Assembly (NCBI RefSeq): GCF_034190915.1
Contig: NW_026947484.1
Coordinates: forward strand, 80,981,982 to 81,045,981
Reading direction: 5' to 3'
Source: Cavia porcellus
Taxonomy: Eukaryota > Chordata > Mammalia > Rodentia > Caviidae
DNA: 64,000 nt
The notes under the pieces are model-generated. The model ran no database searches. It was not told the DNA's origin and saw nothing but the letters and a program-made list of their open reading frames with translations. Below are positions 35,690 through 46,787 of the stretch, one piece after another. A program made the translations under genes and the position numbers. The number at the start of each line of letters is the position of its first letter. The first letter of the stretch is position 1.

Positions 35690-38600
35690 ATTGAGCCAGT
35701 GCATATCAGTTACATCCATAAATGTAAACGGCCTCAATTCACCTATCAAAAGAAACATGTTGACAGAATGGATCAAGAAACATGATCCCACAATATGCTG
35801 TATACAAGAAACACATCTGACTTAAAAGGAAAATCATAGATTAAAAGTCAAAGCATGGAAAACAGTATTCCATGCAACAGGAACCCAGGATAAAGCAGGG
35901 GTAGCTATTCTGTTTTTACACATTGTGAACTTCAACCTAAAATGATTAAAAGAGATAAGCTGACTACATACTTGTTAGTGGGAAAATTCAGGAGGAAGAA
36001 CTAACAATTATGAATATATATGCACCAAATACAGGAGCACCCAACTATATAGAACAGATACTAATGGTCATAACCAGATGCACAAGAGCACAATTATAGC
36101 AGGGGACCTTAACACCCCACTGTCACAGAAAGATAGATCAACTAAACAAAAAGTCAGCAAAGAAATAACTGAACTGAATCATATCTTTGAGCAAATGGAC
36201 TTAGTGGATTTTTACAGAGTGTTCCACCGTACAACATCAGAATACACTTTCTTCTCAGCTGCATATGGGATATTCTCCAAAATAGACTATATATTAACCC
36301 ATAAAACATTTTAAAAATTTTGAATGTAGTAAAAATGCAGCAGGACAAGACAGAACAAAGCAATTGATACAATATAGTGAAATTGGTACAGTATTTCACA
36401 GTAGGATAATGGGATAGTAGTAATATGTACTATGGTATATCTCTTTAACTTCACAATAGTTGTCCAGTCAATTAGGTTTAGCAAAATCAAACCAAAAATA
36501 GAACATTATAAAACTAATTGAGAATACTGAATAGAGCAAAAGAAACATAACAAAACAGTGAAAACAACCTATGCCTTCGAACAGAAGATAGAAGGAAATC
36601 CCCCATATTTGCTATACTGCATATGGTTATCCTCCCAAGAGATGCTGCGACATCTGCCCCCAGTAGCTATGGGAGGAGGGAGTAGGCGGGGGAAGGGTTC
36701 TTGATTTTCAGCCCCCCTGGCAGTAGGCTCACAGGTAATGGTTCTCCTCCAGGCCCATGCTGCAGGTGCTTACAAAGAGGGCAGGTGAATAAGCTGCCTG
36801 AGTCCCTCCATGGCTGGATCTCGGAAGCTCTCCGTAAAACATTCTTAAGTAAATTCGAAGGGACTGAAATTATCCCATGCATAATATCTGGCCATAGCAC
36901 ATTGAAATTGGAAATCAGTGGCAAAAGAAATCGCAAAAACTGCATAAATACATGGAAATTAACTAACAACCTTCTTAACAACCACAGGTAAAGTTTAAGA
37001 AGAAATAATACATAAAATTCAATGAAAATGCAGATACAACATACCATAACCTGTGGGACACAATAAAAGCAGTCCTAAGAAGAGAATATACAGCAATAAA
37101 TTGTCACATCAAGAAAATGGAATGAACACAAATAAACAACCTATGCTGCATCTCAAGCTTCTAGAAAAGGAAGAGCAAGCCAAACTCAAAGCTCATAGAA
37201 CAGAAGAAATTGTAAATGTTATCAGAGCAGAAATTAATGCAATTGTAGCTAAAATAAAGCAATATAAAGAATTAATGAGTCAAAGATCTGGTTTTTTGAG
37301 AGAATAAACAAAATTGATAAACCTCTAGCCAACTTTATCAAGAAAAAGAGAAAAAACTCAAGTTTAGGCAATAAGAACTGAAAAGAAGGAAATTACTACA
37401 GATCCCATGGAAATTCAAAAGATCATGAACACATACTTTGAGAATCTCTACTCATATAGAGTGGAAAACACAGAGGAAATGGACAGATTTCTAGAAACAT
37501 ATGAATTATCAAATCTCAATCAAGAAAACATAACTTTGAATAACCCAATATTAGCTACTGAAATTGAAAATGTGATTAAAAACTTTATGAACAAAGAAAA
37601 GCCCAGGTCCTGATAGATTCATGGATGAATTGTACAAGAAGTTTAGAGAAGATTTGATGCCAATATACCTTAAACTCTTCAATGAAATTGAAAGAGAAAC
37701 AATCCTCCCTAACTCATTCCTAGAGGCAAGTATCACGCTGATACCAAAACCAGAGAAAGACCCAACCAAAAAGGAGAACTATACGCCAGCCTCACTAATG
37801 AACATTGATGCAAAGATTCTCAATAAAATATTGGCAAATAGAATGCAGCAAATCATCAAGAAAATTATACATCACAACCAAGTGGAATTTATTCCAAGAA
37901 TGCGGGAATGGTTTAACATACACAAATCAATAAATGTAATACACTATATCAACAGCCAAAAATAAAAATCATATGGTTATTTCAATAGACACAGAAAAGT
38001 ATTTTGATAAAGTCCAACACATTTCATGATAAAAATCCTACAGAAACTTGGAATAGATGCTATCTATCTCAATCTCATAAAGGCCATTCATGATAAACCA
38101 ATAGCCAACATTGTACTAAATGGACAAAAACTGAAAGCTTTCACTCTAAATCAGGAACAAGACAAAGATGTCCACTATCACCACTTCTATTCAATATAGC
38201 TCTGGAAATATTATCCAGAGAAATCAGACAAGAGAAAGAAATAAGAGGAATAAATATAGGAAAAAAAGAAGTTAAATTATCATTATTTGCAGATGACATG
38301 GTTCTTTACATGAGACCCCCAAAAATTCCATTAAAAAAACAACTAGAGGTAATAAACAAATTCAGCAGCACAGCTAGATACAAAGTCAAGACTCAAAAAT
38401 CAATAGCATTCCTGTACACAAACAAAAGACTCCCTAAGAGAGAAATTATGGAAATATCGCCTTTCACAATAGCATCTAAAAAATGAAAAACTTAGGAATC
38501 AACCTAACCAAGAATGTAGAAAACCTATATGCTGAAAATTATACTACTCTAAAAAGGAGATTGAAGAGGATTTTAGAAAATGGGAGGATATTCCTTGCTC

Positions 38601-39995
38601 TTGGCTAGGAAGAACCAACATTGTGAAAATGGCCATACTCCCAAAACTCTTACAGATTTAATGGAATCTCAATCAAAATGCCATTAACACACTTTACAGA
38701 TCCAAAGAAAATACTCCTAAAATTCATTTGGAAACAGAAGAAAACTAGAATAGCAAGGTGATTCTGGGCAACAAAGGTAAGCAGGAGGCATTGCAATTCC
38801 TGACTTGAAACAATACTACAAAGCCACAGTGATAAAATCAGCGTGATACTGGCAAGGAAATAGACTTGAAGATCAATGGAACAGATTAAAAGATGCTAAC
38901 ACAACTATGAAGATACTAACCCACTTTATATTTGACAAAGGGGCTGAACATGTTCACTGTGAAAAAGCCTTTTTATTAAATGGTGTTGGAAAAACTGGCA
39001 TTCCACATGCCAAAGACTAAAACTAGACCCGTGACTATCTCCATGCACTAAACTAAAGTCAAAATGGATCAAGAACCTAAACATTAAAACAGAAACACCA
39101 AGTCTACTGGAAGACAAGGTAGGTAGAAATCTTGGAGACATAGAGATAGGCAAAAAATTCATGAACAAAAGGTAAACTGCATAGGAAATACTTCAAACAA
39201 TCAATAACTGGGGATCTCATACTACTAAAAAGTTTTTGTACTTCAAAAGAAATCACCAACAAAGTGAAAAGAAAACCCATAGAATGGAAAAGAATTTTAG
39301 CCAACAATCCCTCAAAGGACTTCTATCCACAACATAGAAAGAATTGAAGAACATCAAGCCCCCCAAATTCAAAGACCCTCTCCAAAAATGAGCATCTGAG
39401 ATGAACACACATTTCTCAGATGAAGATATACAAATGGCAAATAAATACATGAAGAAATGTTCACCATCACTGGTCATTCGAGAAATGCAAATTAAAACAA
39501 CACTGAGATATTTTATCACCTCAGAAAGAATAGCTGCCATCAAGAAATCAACTGATGACAAATGTTGGCGAGGCTGCAGGGAGAAAGAAACACTTCCCCG
39601 CTGTTGGTGGGAGTGTACACTGGTATGGCCCCTGTGAAAGTCAGTATGGAGATTCCCCAAAAAACTAGGATTGGAAGTTCCATTCAATCCAGCTATTCCT
39701 TTCTTGGGTATTTTTCCTGAAAAACTGAAATGGTCATATCACAGTGATATATGTGCACCCATGTTTATAGCAGTACAATTTGCAATAGCTAAATCTTGAA
39801 ACTACCAAAATGCCCACCAACTGCAAAGTGGATGAAAAAGATGTTTTTTTATACAATGGAATATTACTCAGCTATAAAAAGGACGACCTTGAGGCCTTTA
39901 TAGGTAAATGGAGGCAACTTGAGACTGTCTTCCTAAGTGAAGTAAACAAGACTCACATTAGTAAACAAGACTCACATTATCTCTTTAGTATAAAA
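35690..39995 (+). pseudogene. L1 ORF2 (broken, interrupted by an insertion)
   Basis: Endonuclease from about 35700: GDLNTPLSQKDRST at about 36102 and 'EYTFFSAAYGIFSKIDYIL' to about 36300. It is then interrupted by 0.5 kb and resumes 'TEIIPCIISGHSTLKLEI' at about 36864. The RT region spans about 37560-38330 (the FADDM equivalent near 38288), followed by the C-terminal Cys-rich region near 39560-39640. Many stops and frameshifts. It is not functional. Confidence 0.85.
36312..36834 (-). mobile_element. Unrecognised ~525-bp insertion inside L1 ORF2
   Basis: The endonuclease text of the host L1 is cut between two copies of taaaacatt (36302-36310 and 36835-36843), a short target-site duplication. 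Read on the minus strand, the insert starts with about 250 bp of GC-rich sequence ('ccgagatccagccatggagg'). It then has about 270 bp of T-rich sequence that resembles two units of the ~140-bp repeat found in the L1/HAL1 3' UTRs ('gacaactattgtgaag' near 36462). It ends 'caaaatttttaaaa'. There is no open frame or protein similarity I can name. It may be a non-autonomous L1/HAL1 derivative. Confidence 0.55.
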
Positions 39996-40339
39996 AATAA
40001 TAAAACCTAAAAGAGTAATAAGATCCAAAATTATAGTAGATATTGTAAAAATGAAAGGGAAGGAAAGTGCTCTAAAGGATATAACTGTGTATATAGGTGT
40101 GTAAGGTAGATGACCCTATTACTAAATTTTATTGGATCTTTAAACAGAATTTGTGTTGTCAGTGTTTGAATGTCCATCCATTTTTTATGCTTTGATTCTG
40201 TAACCTGAATAACTATTTCTAAGATGACAATATGTAGTGTATTAAATACCAGTTTCTTGGTGGTGTTTTTTTTTTAAATTCTGTATTCTACCTTTTTCTA
40301 TTTTGTTTTTTCTTTCTTTAAATAAAATAAAAATGAAAG

Positions 40340-40500
40340 AAACGATGTGAAAGTACAAAGCAGACTATTTGAAAGTGGAAGGAATTTGAGGGTGGGGAGC
40401 AGAAAGGAGAAAAGTGCAATGGAGGGGGAAGTGATGAAAGTATGGTATATACATGTGCAGAATCAAAGTCCTGTTCTGTGTAATTAGGAAATAAAACAAA
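40340..40500 (+). mobile_element. Possible L1M 3' UTR remnant, right part
   Basis: 'gtggaaggaatttgagggtg', 'agtatggtatatacatgtgc' and 'ggaaataaaac' resemble an old L1 3' UTR. Its place directly after the younger L1 suggests continuation of the fragment ending at 30560. The following 40500-41189 shows nothing I can name. Confidence 0.35.
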
Positions 40501-41203
40501 GCCTGAAAAATTATATTAATAAGACTTCTGAATCAGAATCTGTATTTGTTGCCTCTGGTTATATGACTGCTTTTGAAGTAACACAAAGATGATCTGTGGT
40601 TACTCACTTACTATAATCAATTCTTGTACTATTAAAATTTAGCTAAATGTCATGAGAAACTTACTATTGTAGCGTAATGTAGTTGTCACATAAAATTTTT
40701 ATTCTGAGACTAGATATATGCACGTTAGACTTGCATTCTCTGTGAATAACAAAATAATGTACAAGAGGGGCTTAAATAAACACTGTGAAGTAAAGAACCA
40801 ACACCATTTAGCATATAAACAACACCAGCAAATTCCTCTCAGGTTTTTAGTCATCCATGCTTAGCCGTTAGGGCTGTCTCCTTATGCTCTCTATCTTGTG
40901 ACCCCCAATGCGTCTTTCACCTCCCTTTTTCAGCATGTATTTTAGGCAGCAAAGAAAGAGAAACAACAAGGCTTAGAACTTGGGTTAAAAAGCAAAGATT
41001 TTTCCAAGAAACTTCCATATTCATGCTTAGACTGTATTGAACAGAACTGTGTCACATGGACAGTGCCACTGGGAAAAGACATTAGGATACTAGGACAACA
41101 TATTGTTAACCACTGAATGGGGCAGGCACCTTTAGGGGCAAACTTTTATATTAACATACTTTCAAAATTGTATTTTTTTTTGTTCAATCTAAAATTTCTT
41201 GGA

Positions 41204-41862
41204 GCCGCGCCTGGCCGTGGGTCTGCAGAGGAGGAGCTGGGCAGATATGGGGTGCCCTCGCTGGCCTCTCTGCGTGTCTGGAGGACTCTGGATTTCTGAG
41301 CCCAGACTGCCGGAGTTCCCTCAGGCTTCCAGGTGCAGTGAAGGAGAGAGGTGGGTTTGAGGCTTCCACATCAGCCTCCCCATTCCCGGCTTCATTTGGA
41401 GACCTGCTGAGCTCCCGATGGGTGGGCTGGCCCACACTACCAGCCTAGCCCAGCCTGTTTAGCTGCCGCGCCTGGCCATAGGTCTGCAGAGGAGGAGCTG
41501 GGCAGATCTGGGGTGCCCTCACTGGCCTCTCTGCGTGTCTGGAGGACTCTGGATATCTCTGCAACCAGGGAGGGTCCACAGGTTCCTGAAGCACTGCGGC
41601 CTGTGGTGAGTACCCTAACCCGGCTGCGATTGAAGAACTGTGGAGCTTCCAAGGGGCAGGTGGGCGCACAGTGTCCCTGAGGCCCAGCTTGTCTGGAACT
41701 GCGGAGTTCTGAGCAAGGCAGAGGAGGGCCACTGGTTCTGTAGGCCTAATGGCTTGGAGTAGCGCGGCGCCAGAGTCTCAGTAGCTCCAAACATAGAAGG
41801 GGATTTTCAACAGATCCTGAGGAAGCTTTCAAATAACACTTGAAACACAGAAATATAGGAAA
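41204..41862 (+). promoter_or_regulatory. L1 5' UTR/internal promoter with a repeated block
   Basis: A block of about 90 bp starting gccgcgcctggcc at 41204 and again at 41465 is about 95% identical between copies (through 'gtgtctggaggactctggat'), so the spacing is 261 bp. This recalls monomer-based L1 promoters of rodents. Its promoter role comes from L1 biology and has no direct evidence here. Confidence 0.7.
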
Positions 41863-42915
41863 ATGACAAAACGAAAGACCAAATTACAACCTCAAACCTC
41901 CAGCCCATCTCAAGAAACCCTAGGAGCGATGTATATAGAAGAAAATATATCCCATCCACCTCATATATCGGACACAATAGCCACTGAAATTGACAAGCAA
42001 CTCCAGGAAGCTTTAAAGAAATTCAAACTCGAAATAATCTCCCAGATAAAAGAAGAAATGATAAAAGAAATGAAAGAGACTCTAAATATATCTAAAGAAA
42101 ACACAGATAAAAAATTGGAGGAACTAAACAAAAAGATAGAATCCCTAGACGAGCAATATAAGAAACAAACAGAATACATAATGCAGATGCACAGAGATAT
42201 ACAGGAAATAAAAAACTCCACTGAAAGCTGTAAAAACCGCCTTAATGAAAGTGAAGATAGAATTTCAGACCTTGAAGACAGGATTGCAGCTAGTGAACAG
42301 GAAAGGAAAGATCTTTTGAAAATAACAAGGAACCAGGAAACAACAATTCAACAACTGCAAGACGATGCAAAGAAGAATAACATAAGAATGATAGGGATTA
42401 ATGAAAGAGAGGGAGACAACATGAAGGATGTCAGGAGGATATTTAGAGAAGTAATAGCTGAAAATTTCCCAAGCATGAGATCAGAAACTGACATCAGGAT
42501 CAGTGAAGCATATAGAACTCCAAACAGTCATAACCAAAATAAAACTACACCCAGACATATAATAATCACCATCCCAGAAATCCAACACAAGAATAGATTA
42601 TTAAAAGCTGTCAGAGAGAAAAGACAAATCACTTATAAAGGAAAACCTATCAGAATCACAGCAGACTTCTCAGCACAAATGATAAAGTCAAGAAGAGCAT
42701 GGAGTGAAGTATTCCAGATCCTAAAGCAAAATGATTTCCAACCAAGACTGATATATCCTGCAAAACTATCATTCAAAATAGATGGTGCAATACGATACTT
42801 CCATGACAAAGAACAGCTGAAGAACTTCATGAACACCAAACCAACCCTGCAAAAAATATTGAAAGACAGTTTAGATACACAAAGGAAAAAACCACTAAGC
42901 AAAGCAAATAATTAA
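41863..42915 (+). CDS. L1 ORF1p, intact (350 aa)
   Basis: A trimeric RNA-binding chaperone of L1 ribonucleoprotein particles. An N-terminal basic segment is followed by a coiled coil (about residues 40-155, heptads rich in K/E/L/I), an RRM domain (about 158-250, starting at TIQQLQDDAKKNNIRMIGI, with the ENFPSM and SEAYRTP motifs) and a basic C-terminal domain (about 255-340, TPRHIIITIP, ADFSAQ, LIYPAKLSFKIDG). The length is typical of the family (about 340-370 aa). No internal stop or frameshift is seen. ORF2 begins 19 nt downstream in another frame, the usual dicistronic arrangement. Confidence 0.93.
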   Translation: MTKRKTKLQPQTSSPSQETLGAMYIEENISHPPHISDTIATEIDKQLQEALKKFKLEIISQIKEEMIKEMKETLNISKENTDKKLEELNKKIESLDEQYKKQTEYIMQMHRDIQEIKNSTESCKNRLNESEDRISDLEDRIAASEQERKDLLKITRNQETTIQQLQDDAKKNNIRMIGINEREGDNMKDVRRIFREVIAENFPSMRSETDIRISEAYRTPNSHNQNKTTPRHIIITIPEIQHKNRLLKAVREKRQITYKGKPIRITADFSAQMIKSRRAWSEVFQILKQNDFQPRLIYPAKLSFKIDGAIRYFHDKEQLKNFMNTKPTLQKILKDSLDTQRKKPLSKANN

Positions 42916-42934
42916 ACAGAACCGAAAGATAAAG

Positions 42935-45900
42935 ATGCAACAGCAGAGAGATAACATTCCTACAATTAACCAGCATTTAACAGTAATAACCATTAATGTA
43001 AACGGTCTCAATGCACCAATCAAAAGAAACAGACTAGCAGAATAGATCAAGAAACAAAATCCAACCATATGCTGTTTACAGGAAACCCATCTAACCCAGA
43101 AAGATACTCAGAGACTGAAAGTCAAAGGATGGAAAACAATTCTTCATGCAGCAGGAATCCAAAAAAAGGCAGGAGTAGCCATTCTGTTTGCAGACAACGT
43201 GAACTTTAAACCAACAATGACCATAAAGGACAAAGAAGGTCACTACATACTCGTAAGGGGAAAACTCCAAGAGGAAGAGATAACTATCTTAAATATATAC
43301 GCACCAAACTCCAGAGCACCCAGTTATATAAAACAATTATTAACAGAAATGAAAACTCAAATTATCAGTAACACAATTGTAACAGGAGACCTTAATACAC
43401 CACTGACACCAAGGGACAGATCAACCAGACAGAAAATGAGCAAAGAAATAACAGAACTGAATCACACCTGTGAACAAATGGGTTTGATAGACATATACAG
43501 AATGTTCCACCCAACAACATCAGAATACACATTCTTCTCAGCAGTACATGGATCATTTTCTAAAATAGACCATATATTAGCTCACAGAACATATTTAAGC
43601 AAATGCAAAAGAGTTGAAATCATCCCTTGCATATTATCGGATCATAGCGCTCTGAAATTAGAAATTAATGACAAAGGATACTGCAAAAATTCCGCAAACA
43701 CATGGAAACTAAATAACACACTCTTGAGTAATCAGTGGGTCGCAGAAGAAATTAAAGAAGAAATTAAACAATACCTAAAAGAAAATGAAAATGCAGATAC
43801 AACTTACCGGAATCTGTGGGATGCAATGAAAGCTGTTCTGAGAGGAAAATTTATTGCACTGAGTTCCCACATCAGGAAAACAGAATGAATACAAATAAAT
43901 AACTTGATGCTACACCTCAAACAGCTAGAAAAAGAAGAGCAAGTCAAGCCCAAAGCCAAAAGAAGAGAGGAAATTATAAAAATCAGAGCAGAAATCAATG
44001 CAATAGAGACTAAGAAAACAATCCAAAGAATCAACGAATCAAAGAGTTGGTTCTTTGAAAGAATAAATAAAATCAATAAGCCCCTAGCCAACCTTATTAA
44101 AAAAAGGAAAGAAAAAGCTCAAATTCATGCAATAAGAAATGAAAAAGGAGAAATCACTACAGACCCAATAGAAATACAGAGGATCATCAACACCTATTTC
44201 GAAAACCTCTACTCTCAAAAGTTTGATAACACAGAAGAAATAGACAGATTCTTAGAAGCATATGAAGTACCAAAGCTAGATCAAGAGGATATAAAACTGT
44301 TGAATAACCCAATCTCTGCTAATGAAATTGAGAATGTAATTGGGTCCTTGCCCACCAAGAAGAGCCCAGGCCCAGATGGATTCACCGCAGAATTCTACAA
44401 GAAATATAAAGAAGACCTAATGACGACACTCCTCAAACTATTCAATGAAACTGAAAGGGAAGCAATCCTTCGTAAGTCATTCCTGGAAGCAAATATCACT
44501 CTAGTACCAAAACCTGAGAAAGACCCAACTATAAAAGAGAACTATAGACCGATCTCCCTAATGAACACAGATGCAAAAATCCTCAATAAAATATTGGCAA
44601 ATAGGATCCAGCAAATCATCAAGAAGATTATACACCATGACCAAGTGGGATTCATCCCAGGAATGCAAGGATGGTTCAACATACGCAAATCAATAAATGT
44701 AATCCACCATATCAATAAAGCCAAAAATAAGAATCACATGATCATCTCTATAGATGCAGAAAAAGCCTTCGATAAGGTCCAACACTTATTCATGATAAGA
44801 ACTTTACAGAAAATTGGAATAAATGGTCTTTACCTCAATATAATAAAGGCCATTTATGACAAACCAACAGCCAACATCATACTAAATGGCCAAAAATTGA
44901 AAGCCTTTACTTTAAAATCGGGTACAAGACAAGGATGTCCTTTATCACCACTCCTATTTAATATAGTACTGGAAGTACTAGCCAGAGCAATTAGGCAAGA
45001 AAGAGAAATAAAAGGGGTAAAGATAGGAAAAGAAGAAGTTAAATTATCATTGTTTGCAGATGACATGATACTCTACATAGAAGACCCCCTAAACTCCATT
45101 GAAATACTCTTAGATACAATAAATAAATTCAGTAATGTGGCTGGATACAAAATCAATACTCAGAAATCAATAGCATTCCTATACACGAACAACAAAGTTA
45201 CAGAGAGGGAAATAAGAGAAACTGGACTATTCACATTAGCAAGCAAAAAAATGAAATATTTAGGAATTACTCTTACGAAAGAAGTGAAAGACTTATACAG
45301 TGAAAATTATAATACACTGAAAAAGGAAATTGAAGATGATCTCAGAAAATGGAAAGACATCCCTTGCTCATGGATAGGAAGAACAAACATTGTGAAAATG
45401 GCCATTCTCCCTAAACTGTTATACAGATTCAATGCAATCCCAATAGAAATACCATCAACATACCTTATAGATCTAGAGAAATCACTCCTAAATTTCATCT
45501 GGAACCAGAAGAGACCTAGAATCGCAAAGGCAATTCTAAGCAGCAAAGACAAAGCAGGAGGCATCACAATCCCTGACTTGAAGTTATACTACAAAGCAAC
45601 AGTAGTAAAATCAACATGGTATTGGAATCAAAACAGAGCTGAAGATCAGTGGAATAGATTAGAAGATACAACCACAACTACGAACACACTCAACCACCTT
45701 ATTTTTGATAAAGGAGCCAAGCAGGTTCACTGGAAGAACGACAGTCTCTTTAATAAATGGTGCTGGAAAAACTGGCTCTCCATTTGCCGAAAACTAAAGC
45801 TAGACCCATGTCTATCACCATGTACTAAATTAAAATCTAAATGGGTCAAAGATCTGAATATTAAAACAGAAACACTAAATCTATTGGAAGACAAAATAGG

Positions 45901-46771
45901 TAGAAACCTTGGAGACATAGGAGTAGGTAAAGAATTCATGAACAGGACTCAAACCGCACGGGAAATACTTCCCAGAATCAATAACTGGGACCACTTCTTA
46001 TTAAAAAGTTTCTGCATGTCAAAAGAAATCTCCAGCATAGTGAAAAGAAAACCCACAAACTGGGAAAAGATTTTAGTGAACTCTCTCTCAGACAAGGGCC
46101 TCTTGTCTAAAACATATAAAGAATTAAAGAAACTCAGACCTCCGAAATTCAAAGATCCAATCCAAAAATGGGCATCTGAGATGAATATGCAATTCTCAGA
46201 TGAAGAAATGCAAATGGCAAATAAATACATGAAAAAATGCTCATCATCATTGGTCATTAGAGAAATGCAAATTAAAACCACACTGAGATACCATCTCACT
46301 CCTGAAAGAATGGCCAGGATCAAGAAAACCGACAACAAATGCTGGAGAGGCTGTGGGGAAAAAGGAACTCTCCTGCACTGCTGGTGGGAGTGTAGACTGG
46401 TACAGCCTTTGTGGAGATCTGTCTGGAGATTTCTCAAAAAGTTGGGACTGGAAATCCCATTTATTCCAGCTATTCCACTTCTAGGCATATTCCCAGAAGA
46501 ACTGAAAGCATCATACCACAGTGATATATGTGCACCTATGTTTATAGCAGCACAATTTGTAATCGCCAGATCTTGGAAACAACCCAAGTGCTCATCAACT
46601 GAGGAATGGATAAAAAAGTTGTGGTATTTCTATACAATGGAGTATTATTCAGCTATAAAGAAGGATCACATTGAGATATTTATCAATAAATGGGCGCAGC
46701 TTGAGACCATACTCATTAGTGAAATAAATCAATCTCGCATGTGTGAATACCGAATAGTTTCCCTAATGTAA
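42935..46771 (+). pseudogene. L1 ORF2p, 1278 codons with two premature stops
   Basis: An endonuclease/reverse transcriptase of L1. From ATG 42935 one frame runs to TAA at 46771 except for TAG at 43043-43045 (codon 37, context RLAE*IKKQ, one base from Trp) and TGA at 43886-43888 (codon 318, RKTE*IQINN). APE-type endonuclease: QETHL near codon 54, GDLNTPL near codon 152, [10 protein letters not shown] near codon 235. RT: FADD at 45053-45064 (codons 707-710). C-terminal Cys-rich segment C-x3-C-x7-H-x4-C near codon 1136. The length equals that of intact mammalian ORF2. The early stop leaves no functional endonuclease from the normal start, so this copy is probably not autonomous. Confidence 0.93.
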
Positions 46772-46787
46772 ATAATGATTCAAATAT

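Larger units (their letters stand above)
33766..40332 (+). mobile_element. Decayed, near full-length L1 (plus)
   Basis: 5' UTR about 33766-34560 (GC-richer, with an imperfect internal repeat around 33800 and 33880), broken ORF1 about 34571-35640, broken ORF2 about 35690-39995, and a short 3' UTR of about 320 bp ending 'ttctttaaataaaataaaa' at 40332. A 0.5-kb foreign insertion splits the endonuclease at about 36312-36834. Its 5' end abuts the 3' target-site duplication of the HAL1, so the true start may be a little upstream. The sequence after 40332 ('gaaagaaacgatgtg') weakly resembles the aaagacagaaatggg target, a possible old duplication. Confidence 0.85.
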
